A stretch of 64,000 nucleotides of DNA from Sabethes cyaneus (GCF_943734655.1 NC_071354.1:141603142-141667141), one strand, 5' to 3'; positions 36,201-51,200 are shown, counted from the stretch's first letter. Numbers and translations are program-made. Notes: a model not told the origin generated them from the letters alone.

Positions 36201-39200
36201 AGGGAATTCAAAGAAGTAAAAACAAGGTCATATATTTCGGAAAAATTACAAAAAAAAAACATTCCAACTTTGTACAGAGAAACCAGTTTTAAATAAAGAA
36301 ATAAAATGAAACAATAGCAGTTATTTCTTGTAGAAAACATTTATTTCAGGTAGACATCACATCCATAAAACAACAATTTGGTAGGCAGTGTGTGTAATAG
36401 TACTCAATATGTAATTAATTAGTTATAACAAGTCTAGGCCAAAGTTCTAAAATAAATATAACGTTTGTTAGTCTTTAAAAGTTTTATAAAAAACCATGGT
36501 CATTCGGGACTATTTTTGACACTTTTATTGCATAAAATACCGCATATGTACCATAAAACTTAGGTTTAATTGCTTCTACTGAATGCATTTGGTCAAGGAT
36601 ACTTGAAAGGCATCCTAGCTACTAACACATGTGTAAATTGCTTTTCACGCTTATAGATCGGTTGAGCACTTGAAATTTATTACTAAATATGACGTTATGA
36701 AGGTGGGGAAGTTGTTAGAAATAAATTTTTAACAGCATTTTCAAGTCCAACAAACCGAGTAACGGTTTGGCATAATGCTTTCAACTCGCGGATCAGTTGG
36801 AAATCTTGCAATAAAACCTCACAATATGGATATTTTATGACGGAAGTAACTACTAAAAATCATAAATCAATGCTTAGTGCCATTTTGAAATTCAAGCTGG
36901 CAGATGGTCGTTCAATATTTTGTATTCACTTATTTAAGATACCTACAGCAATTCCTATTCCTACCTCCTCGTAATACTAGCCGGGATACGAGTAAGCTTA
37001 GTGTTGATCGGGTAACAAACTCCGGGGAAAACCAAGCTCGTTTGCCAACAGGGCATGAGTCCGTCATGTGAACACTGAGTGTTCGCATGAAAAATAGCCT
37101 TGCCAATCTTGAGGGTATATTTCCATTGTTAGGGGCGGCTCTTGACAATCAGTGGTTCCACTATTAAGACGGAACATTGTTTTCTCAACCTAGTGGATGT
37201 CCGCACTACATGGTGAGTGCGGCTTACGACAACAGCAGACCTTAAGCGAACGGTTAAATTAAACGTGTTATCTCGAGCGGTAAAGCTATGATGGAAGTCC
37301 CATCATGAGACTCGGTAGCGTGGTCCTAGTAAGGCAACCTACCCAAATCAAAATACTAGGAACTCTCAAGCAAATACAGATCAGCATCGAATTTGAGCTT
37401 TTTGACAGCCTATTCGCATTAATATGGCATCCAAAATGCCATACAAATTCTTCTTATTTTCGAAAACAGATAATGTTCAATGAACACCTCAATGGCAATG
37501 TTGCCGAAAAACACGGAACGGAAGTTAATCTAGGAGTAGGGTAAATGATTTTGAAATGGACCTAGTCGAATTCTGATCTTGAATGGACCTATTTTTAAAT
37601 AAGAATTTTAGGATATAACTATCAAGTCTTTGTACTGTATTTAGCTTTTATGTTTATCTTTAATCATTTCTGAACGTAAATATACTAAAATTAAATTAAA
37701 ATTATAGCCAAAACTACTTTATTGCCGCGTATTTAAAAGTAGCTGTTTTTCAGCGTTTTGGCAGTCACCATAGAGTATTTTCAAACTGTTACTACCCGGA
37801 ACCCTTCTGGTTTGAAATAAAACAATACTCTTAAAATCATGCTAAAATATGTGTAATTTCAATTTAGGTATTTAAAAGTTCAGTAAAACCAGTAAAATCT
37901 TCAAATTCTTGAAAAATGTTAACCCCCTTTTATGATCTTGAATGGACCTAGTATTGATTTTAGAATGGACCTAGTTTTGCGCTCCGAGACATCACTGCCG
38001 GTAGCTATCATTGCCTACCACCAACGAACACGCCGTTGTATATTCCATAAAACTGCTTGTTGTCACTATAGTATCTCCGTTTATAATTAATCTATAAGCA
38101 CGGGATATTGAAAGTAGGCTTGATTTATAGCCTAAATAAAAACTTAATTATATTGATAAAACTAACTATCACTCATCCTTTTTCGTAGTTGCTTCATAGT
38201 GTTTGTATATTGTAGCCTCTAGTTTTGAAACTAAAAAGTCTTCCTAATTAGTTAGCTAACATATGTCATTTTATGCCCAAAATAATATAAACTTAATTTG
38301 TACAAAATCGGTATTGTACAAAAATTTTAACCATCATTGATTAAAAGATAATATGGATCAAAAGATAAGAGGGATACTAACTGCCTTCTGTTAAGGGGGC
38401 ATAGTACCTTTTCAATTTTTTAAAACCTAAATTTTTTGATTGATTATTTCGAAAGATTAACATTTTGACCATATGTGTTTGAAGTCGTTTGCATGAATTC
38501 CAAATATTGACAAAGTTACAGCTATTTGTACCACGCATGTCTGGAGCGATTAAACAACGAGTAAAAACTTCAACGTCGTTTTTCTCGAAACCAGATTTTG
38601 AAAGTCGGTACCATAAATATCTCAAGAACGGCTCAAGCAATTCTTATGATTCTTTTTTTGTTTGAAAGCCAACAAAATTATCTAGTGTTTGACCCATCCT
38701 TTTCTTGATATTGTAATTTTTGTAATTTTTAGAAATGTTTAAAGTCAATTTTTTCGCTTAAAAACCATACTTTTATGTATTAATTGTCGCCATTTTGTTA
38801 TGTGTTCGGATTCTAAAAAAGGATGGATCAAACACGAGATAATTAAATGTTCTTTCATGTCGTTTTGGAATTTTTCAATTCGGATAAGCCCCCAGCGCCA
38901 ATCCATGGTACCGCAATTCATGGTTTTTTTGAACGACTATCTTGAAGGAGCCGTAGGGGCAAGGGCCAAATCTGTTCTTGCTTTTAATATATACGTTATT
39001 ATTTTCCATGCAAAAAGGTACGAAAAGAAGACAAAAACGAGAGAATTTTTTTGGACGATTTTCGGAAACTACGAATTCGAATTTCCATTTCTGTTTCGTG
39101 CTAGAAGTGTTAAGTACACTCATTTTTCGAGTTTTTCAGGCTGTAGAGCATACGGACAATTGATTTTATACTCATAGCCTACAAATTTTTTTAGCCCCCC

Positions 39201-42200
39201 GATTTTTCAAGCCAATTTCCAAAGGGGGGGTGACAAAAACTTAAAAAATATTTGGCAAAGACCTTATATTCCGCCGATAAGTAAGCAAGTTGACTTCACA
39301 TCACCTTTTGATCGATTGACAGATCGATTAAAAATCAGTTTAGTAAAATATTCAAAATCATGCAACCCGACTAACGTTGTACTACGTCATCCGTGGTCGC
39401 ATCTTATACACAACCCCTCTGATTTTTTTCTTGGGGGATGTAAAGTTTTCTTTAAGCACCTCTCCCCTCTGACTTGTGACAAAATTAATACCTCCTTGTC
39501 CACCGAAATTGAGTGACCCTGAGATCTAAAATATTCAACTGTACCAGATAGAAAATAGGAAGGTTCACCTATTTTCTATCTGGTACAGTTCTTCATCGAC
39601 TATCATTTAAAATTAAAACCTTGTATCTAACCTTACCTTTAAACCTAGTAGAATTACCAAGTCTAATTTTTTCAAGCACCATTTACAGTATGATTTCGAA
39701 TTTGACAACAAATGCGTGTCGCCTATGTTGCCAAAATCGAAATCGTGGCAAAATCTAGACCATTTTTTAACTGAAAAAATTGCATATAAATGTGTCAAAA
39801 ATTGAATAATTACCACTAATTAACGAATTTTTCACGATTACAACGGTTTTATATTCAAAATGTTCGGCAGGGGCTGTCGCAAACCTTTAGATACTTTGCA
39901 GTAAGACGTAGTCCTACGTCAGTAAAAGTCTGACCTTTCGAAATATGTAGTCACTAAATAAAAACTCGAACCCCACTGTACTTAATAAACTACGTTTAAT
40001 ACAAGTTATATTACATATTTTTAATGAATGGTTTAAATTTTTGAAACTAATAGGCGACATAATTTTTTTATGACGTAGAAATCGTTTCAACCATATCTGA
40101 ACAACAGGTAATAATAAATTTCCAATATACAAATGTCACACACAGATACATACATAACGCATATCAAGTCACTGAAACATTGTTCAATTGTTGGGCTGAC
40201 ATAAAAACAAGACCCTCGGCGACTGTGACTGATTTCAAATTTTCCAACCGACTTTCATACCTCTCTAACAGAGTATAAGAAAGGTAAAAGCTGTTCAACC
40301 TTGTGTCCTATTAATAAATAGCAGTAGTATAGTTGTACTATTAAAAAAAAGTTCTTTGTTATTATTTTATTCATTTACATGGAAGAAACTATGACAATCC
40401 AAATTTAGGTCCATTTCAAAATCAAAAATAGGTCCAATTCAAGATCATGTTGGGTCCATTCAAGATCAAAAATAGGCTTTGGCTAAAAACGATATATTTA
40501 ATAAAAGTTTCATCAATTATACATTTTTAAAGTACTGATAAAGTAAAAAAAAGGTGGTACTTTCCAACAAATAGTAACATCACCACATATTATTTATAAA
40601 TGACGAGTAAACTGAGCAGGAGTGCGAGTGGTGGTGTTAAAAAGCGCTAAATAGGTCCATTCAACATCAATTACCCTACCCATGAAATACAGTAGCAACA
40701 GAACACCCGATCTCCAAGTGACTAATCGGGAGAAATTGAGTTAGTGAAGATCAACAAAGCCGCCGATAAGACTGACTACCAGACTTCTATTCCGGGTACC
40801 GGTGGCGTTCGTGGGAGTGCTTAGATAGCTTTTCCAAGCTCTTTTTTCCTCTCTATCGCTTGTTGGCACTCCTCGTCAAACCAATCATTTCGTGCGCTCA
40901 AGGTTTCCGCACCGTATCATATTCCATCCGTTTTCGATGGTCGAAGCATCTAGCTCCACAGAGGCAGGCACCACGGCTACCACGCGTCACAGCAGCTCGA
41001 TATAATCATCGTGCTCTCACACCAGAAATGACTCTCCAGCTAAAAAACCTGGATGAGATCACCGATGTGTGTGAGGTCGTACAGGCCCTCAAAAAGCAAA
41101 GTGGAGTGGTGGTGGCAACCGAGTCGGTTCGCCTGCGTAAGGGTCCTATCGGGACCCAGGTAGCCACCATATGACTTCCGCTGGCGGACGGAAACGAAGC
41201 CCTGGAAGCTGCTAGGCTAAAAGTGGGGTGGTCGGTATGCCCACTAAGCGTGCTGAAGCAATCGGAGGCTTGCTTCCGATGCTTCGGGCACAGGCATATG
41301 GCCCGGAACTGCAGAGGGCCAGATAGGAGCCAATTGTGCAGGAGATGTGGCAGTGCTGGCCATAAAGCAAGGGACTGCGCGGAGCCTCCCCAGTACTTGA
41401 TCTGTACTGGTAAACGGGACGCAAAGCACGTAACGGGAGGTTCCTGGTGCCCGGCTGGTGTGCCGGCGACCAAACCACGATCATAGTGCAAGTGACACAA
41501 CTCAACCTGAACCATTGCAGCATGGTTCAGCAGCTGTTACACCAAGCAGTTTCCGAGTCGGCAACGGACATATCGGACCCATATCGCGTCCCTGCCGGAA
41601 ACGGCAACTGGGTTTCGGATGGGTCCGGGACGGCGGCTATATGGACGACAAGCAGGTTCCCGGTTCAAGAGGTTGTGTCAACTGCAGACGAGGGATTTGC
41701 GGTTGCCAAAGTGGGTGGAGTGTTCTACTGTAGCTGTTATGCTCCGCCGAGTTGGGCTATCGAGCAGTTTACGCGGATGGTAGACTGAGTATCAGTTGTG
41801 CTGACTGGTTTAAGGCCGGTGGTTGTGGCGGGCGACTTTAACGCTTGGGCGGTAGAGTGGGGAAGTCGTCGCACGAACCATAGGGGTCGGATTCTGCTTG
41901 AAGCTCTGGCAAAGCTTAACGTAGATCTGGTCAACGTCGGCAACACAAGTACCTTCAGTAGGAACGGTGCGGAGTCTATCATCGACGTGACTTTCGGCAG
42001 TCCTGGTCTGATAGGAGACTGGAGGGTAGACAATGGCTACACTCACAGTGACCATCAGGCGGTCCGCTACGGTGTCGGCCAGATAACGAGGCGGCAGGCG
42101 GCGAGTAGGGCCAACACTCCAACCACCCGTGGATGGAAGACATCATATTTCGATCCCGAAGTATTTGTGGAAGCGATCCGAAGAGAGTGCGCTGATCGCG

Positions 42201-45200
42201 GTATGCCCGATCCGAACGCTGATCATTTGGTTGAGGTACTGTCGCGATCGTATGACGCTACCATGCCTAGGAAAAGTCGACCTAGGTATGGCAGGTCACC
42301 GGCTTACTGGTGGACAGATGAAATTGCGGAACTCCGCGGAGCGTGCTTTCGTGCGAGGAGCATTATGCAAAGAGCTCGTTCGGATGAAAGCAGGGCTGAA
42401 TGTCGAGTAGCACTTGTTGCTGTACGCGCAGCGCTTAAGAGCGGGATAAAAGCTAGTAAACGAGACTGCTTTGAAAGGTTATGTGCTAGCGCCAATGCGA
42501 ACCCGTGGGGTGATGCCTACAGGGTCGTAATGGCAAAGACTAAGGGCGCGATGGCACCCGCTGAGCAATCGCCATAGATGCTGGAGCGGATCATCGAGGG
42601 CCTCTTTCCGCGCCACGAGCCAAGGCCCTGGTCCCAGGGCGCTGAGTCGTCCCACGGCCGACGTTCCAGTATCTCAGACCATAGCGTAGGATGGTCGGCC
42701 TCCCAGCCGAAGCCGAGCTCCCCGAGGTCGGGGAGGAAGTGACGGTTACGAACGAGGAGCTCGTCGAGATCGCTAAATCCCTAAAGGTGAGCAAGGCACC
42801 GGGACCAGACGGTATCCCGAATATGACCATTAAAGCGGCTATTCTAGAGGCTCCCGAATTATTCGGGGCAGTAATGAGAAGATGCCTGGAAGATGGCCAC
42901 TTCCCGGACAGATGGAAGTGACAGAATCTGGTCCTATTGCCGAAGCCGGGAAAACCTCCGGGTGTCCCCTCGTCATATAGGCCGATCTGTCTGCTCGATA
43001 CTGCCGGCAAGGTACTGGAGAGGGTTATCCTTAACAGACTCGTACAGTACACGGAGGGTACAAACGGTCTGTCAAGGAACCAATTCGGCTTCCGAAAAGG
43101 CAAATCTACGGTGGATGCATCTTGTCTGTCACTAAGACAGCCGAGGTGGCAATCCAGCCCAAGAAGACAGGTATCCGTTATTGCGCAGTTGTCACGCTTG
43201 ACGTGAGAAATGCGTTTAATAGCGCTATCTGGGACTCCATAGCCAGCTCGCTTCGGAACGTCCAAGTGCCGGTGTCGCTGTACAGGATCCTGGAAAATTA
43301 TTTCCAGAATCGTGTGCTATGCTACAACACGGAGGAGGGTCAGAAATGCATTCCAATCACCGCAGGGGTTCCGCAAGGTTCCATACTGGGCCCGGTGTTG
43401 TGGAACGTCATGTATGACGAGGTGTTGAAGCTAAAGTTCCCGGTAGGGGTGATGATTGTCAGCTTTGCGGATGATATCACCTTGGAAGTCTACGGTGAAT
43501 CTATCAGAGAGGTTGAGTTGACGGCTGCCCACTCTATAAGCATTGTTGAAGATTGGATGCGATCCAGGAAACTAGACCAAGCGCATCATAAAACGGAGAT
43601 TATCGTGGTGAACAACCGCAAGCAAACAATCGGTGCAGCAAGCAAATATCAGCGTCGGGAACTGCACTATTTCATCAATGCGGTCCTTAAAACTCCTTGG
43701 AGTAATGGTAGACGACAAGCTCAAGTTCGGGAGCCATGTCGACTATGCCTGCAAGAAGGCTTCCATAGCTATTTCGGCATTGTCTCGTATGATGTCTAAT
43801 GCCTCTGCGGTATATAGCAGCAAGCGAAGGCTATTAGCCAACGTGGTCCATACTCAGGTATGGCGGACCGGTGTGGTCATCGGCGTTAGGTACCAAAAGC
43901 TATCTAGCCAAGCTGGAAAGCACCTATCGTCTCATGTGCTTAAGAGTGGCGAGTGCGTATCGCACAGTTTCACATGACGCAATCTGCGTCTTAGCGGGTA
44001 TGATGCCTATTGGTACCATCATCAGCGAGGACGTAGAGTGCTTCGACCAACGTGGAACTAGAGGCATACGGAGTTCCACAAGATCGGCCTCGATGACTAC
44101 ATGGCAGCGGGCCCCAGCAAACCAGATATCGTATATTCATGTCGAGATTTAATCTTATATAAATGGATATCACATCGGACTCGTATAAATGTACACATGT
44201 TGTAAGCACATTGTATAAATTTCATCGTATGTAATGCCCACGATGATTGATATACGAATTGATAGTAAAAATCGTAAATAGGTCGAAAGATAATCGGGCT
44301 ATGCTTAGCGAATATCGCATATGACGATTTCTTAGATTTAGTTACCAACAATGGCTATCATGAAGATGTAATCGTATTTAATTACAGTTTTCATCGGATT
44401 ATGTATTGCAAAATGTCTCATATGACATCGTTTTAGATTTATATACGAGCAGTGATAATCATGAGATTCTAGGTGCATTAAAATATGATTTGCATCAAAA
44501 CACGTTCAAATACTTATGTTATTTCTTTACAACAAAGACAACAAAATAGAGAGATTTCAAGGATACGTTCTTAACGCAGATTTGTTAACCAAAAGAATTA
44601 ACGGGTTCTTTGCTTTTATTTTAAATTTAAATATCTATTTATTTCTTTTGTTAAAACTGAACTTATTTTTATTGTGGCGGAATATTCAAAAAACTATTAT
44701 CTGGTTTGAAAAACTTTTACAATTACCTTTTCAACTATTTTGAAAATGTTAATAATTCAAATAAGCCCGCCTAAATATTAAGCAGCAAGCATATAATGAT
44801 TAACCGTTATGTGTGCGACAGGGTACCCGGGTACCTTTTCAGTTTTAAAATAGTTATAACTCATTCAATTTAAAACATACGTCATTGAAATTTTGCAACA
44901 TCGTAAAACTCGTTGATCTTAAGTAATTGAGGTTTTTTTGGTGCATATCCATAAAGGGGTTTAGCAATGAGAGTCACTTGAATTTTTTTATTACGTAGGA
45001 GGGCGACAAGGGTACCCGGGTACCCATGATTTGCTATCTTCATAACTTTAGTTATGTTGAACCGATTTGAATGAAACCAGTGGCATTTGATTCGTACATT
45101 TATCTAGTTTTGATTAGATAAAGCATTTGGCCATCAAGTGCCAAGTAGTTCCCGGGAATCGGTAATTCCGGAGCAACATCCGGTAAAACGTGGAAAGCCG

Positions 45201-48200
45201 CTTGTTTTGAAAGAATATCAGCCTTCAGTAAAACTATTAGTTTTGAACTTGACATTGTGGACCCTTTTTTCATCTTATTATATAAATTGGTGACTTTAGA
45301 TCGCATTGGCCATTCCAGAATTGGGTCCCTGTAGGATTACAGATGGCCAGTTGGGTGCCAAATCCAATATTAGAATTGGTTTAGCGGATCTTTTAGATGT
45401 TTTGAACGGATATGGCCAGTTTAGTACTGATTAATAATTTCGGAACTGGTTCCAAATGTATAACGGATGGTTCTACGTTTTGAACGGTTCTGATAATGCT
45501 AAGCATTATCTTGAATCCTGCGGTATCATATGTGACCCCGTAGAAACCATTTTCGAAATAACCAATCAAAATACATCGAAATGTAAAAAATATCACCTAC
45601 CGAACTAATTCTAAGAACTTTGATACCCATATTGCTAGGTTTTACCTCCAATCCTGGACTGGCCACCCATGACCCCACAGGAACCTACTTCGGAATGGCC
45701 AACCTGATTCATCTCATTATATGAAATAGTACATTGTACGAATCTTTAGAGTTTTTATATCCGCATGACTGATTTTGCTGCAATACAATCATTTCTCTTC
45801 CTCACAGCGGACACTCTGTCGGAATTCCGGATTTTCGGGCTCCGTATGTCTTTTAGTGGTCAAATGGCCAAATGATTCAAAACTAGATAAATATACGATT
45901 CAAATGACACCTATTTCGTCGAAATCGGTTTAAAATTGTTGATGTTATAACAATATCAATTTTGGGTACCCGGGTACCCTTGTCGCCCTGCTAAAGGTGT
46001 TTTTTTTGTCGCACACATAACGGTTAAGACATACTGACAAGACAATAAAAGATCTTTTTGAAAAAACACTCTTTGAGGAGTTTGATTGTTTTTTGGCGTA
46101 TTAAAACCACGTAACGTAACGTTTTAAAAATTAAAAATGTTTAAAGTAGAAACTCATAATTTTTTAGATATTTCTTTGATAGGTAAGTGAATGAACGGAA
46201 ATCTTAAAATTTACCAAGGAGAGTATTTCTCAGAACTGGGCAAGTCTAGATTATGATCCATTCCGCTAATTTAATGCCTTAATATCAGTGCATCTTATGG
46301 CTTTTCAGAAGAAATGCAAATGTTAAGTGGAATTGGAGAAAGACATTCAGCATTAAACTGGTACAGTAAAAATTAATGTTTGATGCTTATTGTTGTTAGC
46401 AATTTTGAGCTGTCCTATAGCATCTAAATGTTCAGCATTCTATTTTAAATAACTTTTCATTTCTTTTTAAGAGCTTCTTAAATAACAGACAACATTTTTG
46501 TACTTGAGCTTTAATAACATTATCTCCATGTAATCAAATATGAATATGCATATAACGTATTCTAATGTTTATTTAGAACAATCTGTACCACGGAATGCTA
46601 ACAAAGGTAGGGTAACCAACGTATTTTGGACCCCATCAACAGCTGTACGTAATTTGGACACTTACGGCAAAATCAAATGGAAGTGTCCAAATTATGTACA
46701 GCTGCTGATGGGGTCCAAAATACGTTGGTTACCCTACTGCATATCATTTCATGAAGTCAGCATTATCATTAAAATAGACGATCAAATGCAAACTTATTTA
46801 CGACACTGTAATTCAGTCACAACTGCCACAAACTCGTATGTCGGATGAGAATAAATCAAATCCGTACTAACATGTTCAATGCATCAGATAAGAACTTATT
46901 GCTTACATGTACGATGACTTCGATTTAAGACGTGCAAAAATATCATTGAGGTACTGATGTACCAGTAGCTTAAAGGTAATGAACAAATACTGCGGTACGG
47001 GTGGTTCTTGGTTCTAAACCAGGTGAGTACAGCTTGTTTTAAATGATATAGACAAAAAAGTTAAATATTGTGACAGGGTCGGTAATATCTGGAAGCTTAC
47101 GAAAAAAAGCTTTCAGCAAAGCTTTTACTTTTTTGTCTCATTAACTTTCAGGGCGAATATTTGGCTATAAATAGCCTGCTCTGTATGCAATTTTTGACAC
47201 TTGCCATTTAACACATGGGGAAAGGCGAAGGGTAGAGTAGAAATATTATCGTAACTGTGTCGAAATGCAATCCAGTCAATCGGCTCAGTCGTATAAACTG
47301 TTTTGTTTTGTCGGCATTTCAATTATTCTGAAGGACTAAATCATGTATATCGCCTCCACTTTTGCGTGTATATGCCGTTTCTGCGCATGATATATGATTT
47401 GATAGACCTTATATGCTGACGTTTATCTCATTTAGAATTAAGTTATACAGACCAAAATGTTTGCTGGGGCATGGTCTAATTCCACAAAAGGCCGGTGGAC
47501 ACATCGACTTATCCCGGAACTATCCGTGTGGGTCAACAGGTGCCACGGCGAAGTCAACTTCCACCTGACACAAATTCTGTCAGGGCATGGTTCTTTTAGA
47601 CAGTATCTGCACAAGTTCGGGCAGGCGGAGTCCCCCGCGTGTCCCGACTCCCGAATGCGTGGACGTTGAGGAAACTGCAGAACATGCTTTCTTCATATGC
47701 CCTCGTTTCGCGGGCGTGAGAAGCAACATGATGGCAGTGAGCGGACAGGACACTACTCCGGATAACTTAATCCAAAAGATGTGTTCTAGCTCGGACGTCT
47801 GGGGAGCGGTTAATGCGGCTGCTACCCAGATCGTACTTGAGCTACAAAACCGCTGGAAAGCCGATAAACAGCTTAACTACCATAGTCCAGTAGTTATCTA
47901 AGAGTGTGCGTTAAGCACAATAGCCCCTCCCTGAAGTAATACCGATGAGGTGGTGCCAGAGGGGATTGAGGCTGGAGACTCGAGTAGGGTTTTAGTGGAT
48001 CTGGATCCCCACGCCCCAATAGGGGGGTCGGGATACCAAACCCCACTCCCTGAGTTGTCTTCTCAGGTGTCTAATAGCAGATTTCCCTACTCGTTAAAAA
48101 ATTTCCCAAGTATAGTGTCAAACTTACCTTTACACACTTCAGGCGAAATCCTACGATATAGTATAAATAACAGGATGCCACACCTATAAGCTTGTTTAAC

Positions 48201-51200
48201 AGCCCTCTCCAGTTCAGCAGCTGTCTTAGCTCGCTCAATACCGACTTTTGCCTACCTCCGCTTGTCGATCTTCTCCAAGTTTCATCCGAAATCCACTCCC
48301 TCCGCCCGTTGCGCACTTTGCTGAGGATTTCGTCGCTGGTGGCGATGAAGGCATTGTACGACACTAGCCGTTTTTACCTCAGTATTCTCCAATCGGCGGG
48401 CATCGTAACGATACTCAACTTGCTTATCCAGTCATTGGACACGTAAACGTATCTCAGCGACATAAGCGAATGTATGGTTGAATACAATATCAACGCTCCC
48501 CTTGTCGGGCACATCAACCGCTCAGTTGGTATCGAGCTACGATACTGGTCTAACAAGCCAGTCGTCGTATGTTCGAATCTCGACTATGCGGTGCTGCTAG
48601 ACAGAGTCAGTAGGATTATTGCACCAGCCCCGTAATTGTCCTGTACTCTAATGTGCAGTCTGTCGATAAAGAAGGGTCTTTGAAAGACGTTTAAGCCCAA
48701 GGTTTTGCTTTTTTTTTTGTTAGGCACATCAAGAAGAGTTTGGTTTTCCGTTAGGCCGTCGCTGGAAACCGACGTGATTTCATGGGGAAAGAGCGATTCA
48801 ATAATGATGAAGTCGTTAAACAGCAGCTCTGTTTTCACTCAGCTTTCTTAGGCCATGGGATCCCATAACGCATTCCGCGTTGTTTGAGCCAATCTTCGCG
48901 TTGGAGTCGCTCAAGTGGTTTTGAATGTGCCCTTCGGGATTTTCTCAACCTGCGGGTCGGCAGCTTCTGTAGGTACATGGCACTTGATTGCAGTAAGGTT
49001 TTTATGTTTTAAATCTGGCCGTGATTATTCTTTCAGTTATCGGTTCCCACTTCATCAGGGACGCTTGCTCCCGGGGTCATTAGAAATCTAACTCTTCTCT
49101 CTCGATCAGACTCTCATATGCTAGAGTAAGTAGAGCAAAACTTACCCGGACGATATAAGCCGTATTGTTCGCCAGTTTCTGGCCAACGGACCTCGCTATG
49201 TTCCAAAATTTCAAGCTCCAGACTTCCTTGCCCTGCAGGACTGGGGTCTGTATTCCATGTTCCGATACGTGTCCGTGTTTTCATGTTAAAGGTCGTTGTT
49301 AATAATCTAGATCGTAATCTTCTTTCATTTTCAGTAACTTGTGTAACTTTCGAGTACACTACGTTGTTTACCTAAGGTCCCTATTCCGCTGATGGGGCTA
49401 CCATCTTAGATGTAGGCGGGGGGGGGGGGGGCAAATATTTTACTCAAAGCTGAAACTAATACATGTGCACTTAAACAACAGCTGGTTCGAGCATTTCACG
49501 AACACTTTCTTATCCGGGGCAGAATTTATTGTGGGCCCGAAAAAGAAGGGGTCCGAACTTGGTGAAAATAAAAACATAGTTAGGGCAACCAACGTATTTT
49601 AGACCCCTTTAGCAGCTGTACATAATTTGGACACTTATAGCAAAATCAAATGGAAGTGTCCAAATTATGTAGGTACAGCTGCTGATGGGGTCCAAAATAT
49701 GTTGGTTACACTACATTCGTGATACAACAATGACCAGATGTACACTGTTTGTGTTGTATTTTGATCATACATTCCGGTTATCGCCGTAATAGTGAATCTA
49801 GATTACTACATCAAAAACATATTTTTTTGCTGAAATTCTGTAAAAGTAGGGTGGGAATCTCCGATTTGCTGTCAATTAGAAACGAGGCTATACACGTGGG
49901 CTATAGATATAAGTTGATTCGGGCGACCCGCGCACAGATTTAAGGGATAGTGAAGAGAAATTAAAGGTTAAGTTTCTTAATGACTGAGGGGTCAGCCAAT
50001 TTAGTCGTAATGTCTTGTGCATGCCGTGCAGCTAAATGGTTTGAGATTATATATTATACATTTTGTAATAGAAGTAATAGTCAGAAGTCATTGCGGTCCG
50101 CGGCTTTCAGAGGGAGATCTGATTTGGTCCATGCCTAGGCCTGGGCACCACTTCCAAAGTGCTTCGGCTTTGCGTCCGTGTCTCGTTTCTTGTTCTCCAC
50201 CCCAAATGCACCCTGGATCACTAAAAATGGTTGTTGATTGGCAGTGTTGGGGTGATTTATCATTAATATTATTAGTAATTAGCCCCTGCCAAATTTAATT
50301 TCACTGGTATAATGAACTACAAAAATATGTATCTATGTACAGAGCAACTGCTGAATAATGTCTAATGATTCAAAACCACATTTAACATGTTCACAGTTGT
50401 ACGTCTTTTCCATTTCAAATGTGCAATAATTATTAAACCATTGAATAATTAAGCTTTCTTCTGCCATCTAGCCATTTAATTTCATCCAATTATTGCGCCT
50501 TTGCAGCAGCACTGTTTGTCCTCGGACTGATAACGATGATTTTAATGACACTGATAGCAAGGACAAGAATAGCGCAACGAACAGGAACACAATGCGAACA
50601 CAGCCCGATTGTTGCCACGGTGGAGCGACGACGCCTGCAAATAATGCTGTTACCTTTCTGGAGGATGCAATAAGAGATAGTTCTGCACATGAGAACTATG
50701 GTGATGCAGACGATGATGATGATGACGATGATGACAGACTTAGTAAGTATTTAATTGAAAATTTCCTGGGTGGATGGGTCGTTTAATAATTGCTCGATAG
50801 GATTGCTAATAACATTCTACATGAAATGTGTTCGCAATCAGTACAGTATGACATATGACTATGATTAAAGCTTGAAAAATACTTTGAAAATAAGTTTGTC
50901 ATCTTGTTGAAAACTAATTTACTTTATCACCTCAATGTTTAAGGTATCGATGCAGCTTCGAAAAACACCGATTCCAACAAACACGTTAGGCACCATTGGA
51001 AGCCAATTACATTGAAGCTAAACTCCGTTGAACTATACGTTATTGGAGGTAGCACAAATGTAGACAATCAATTTGGCGGCATCAATAGACAACAGAACTG
51101 TTTCCAGCATCAAGATACAGCCACTTCGGAAACCGTTCTGTCATCAGAGACGTATGATCAACATTTGGCAAAACAAGAAGAAAATAAAACACTTGATGAC

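Larger units (their letters stand above)
44112..47469. mobile_element. 3.4 kb insertion splitting the R1-like element
   Basis: The left end CCCCAGCAAACC and reversed right end CCCCAGCAAACA are short terminal inverted repeats. Removing the segment joins W-Q-R to A-W-S-N-S-T-K-G-R-W in frame, the expected R1 C-terminal sequence, so the borders are well placed. No target duplication longer than a base or two is seen. No transposase is visible. Two further elements lie inside (44804-46023 and 46610-46734). Confidence 0.7.

Noticed and set aside
42591..43265. 224-codon - strand open frame
   Set aside because: It is antisense to the R1-like reverse transcriptase, whose motifs are clear on the + strand.
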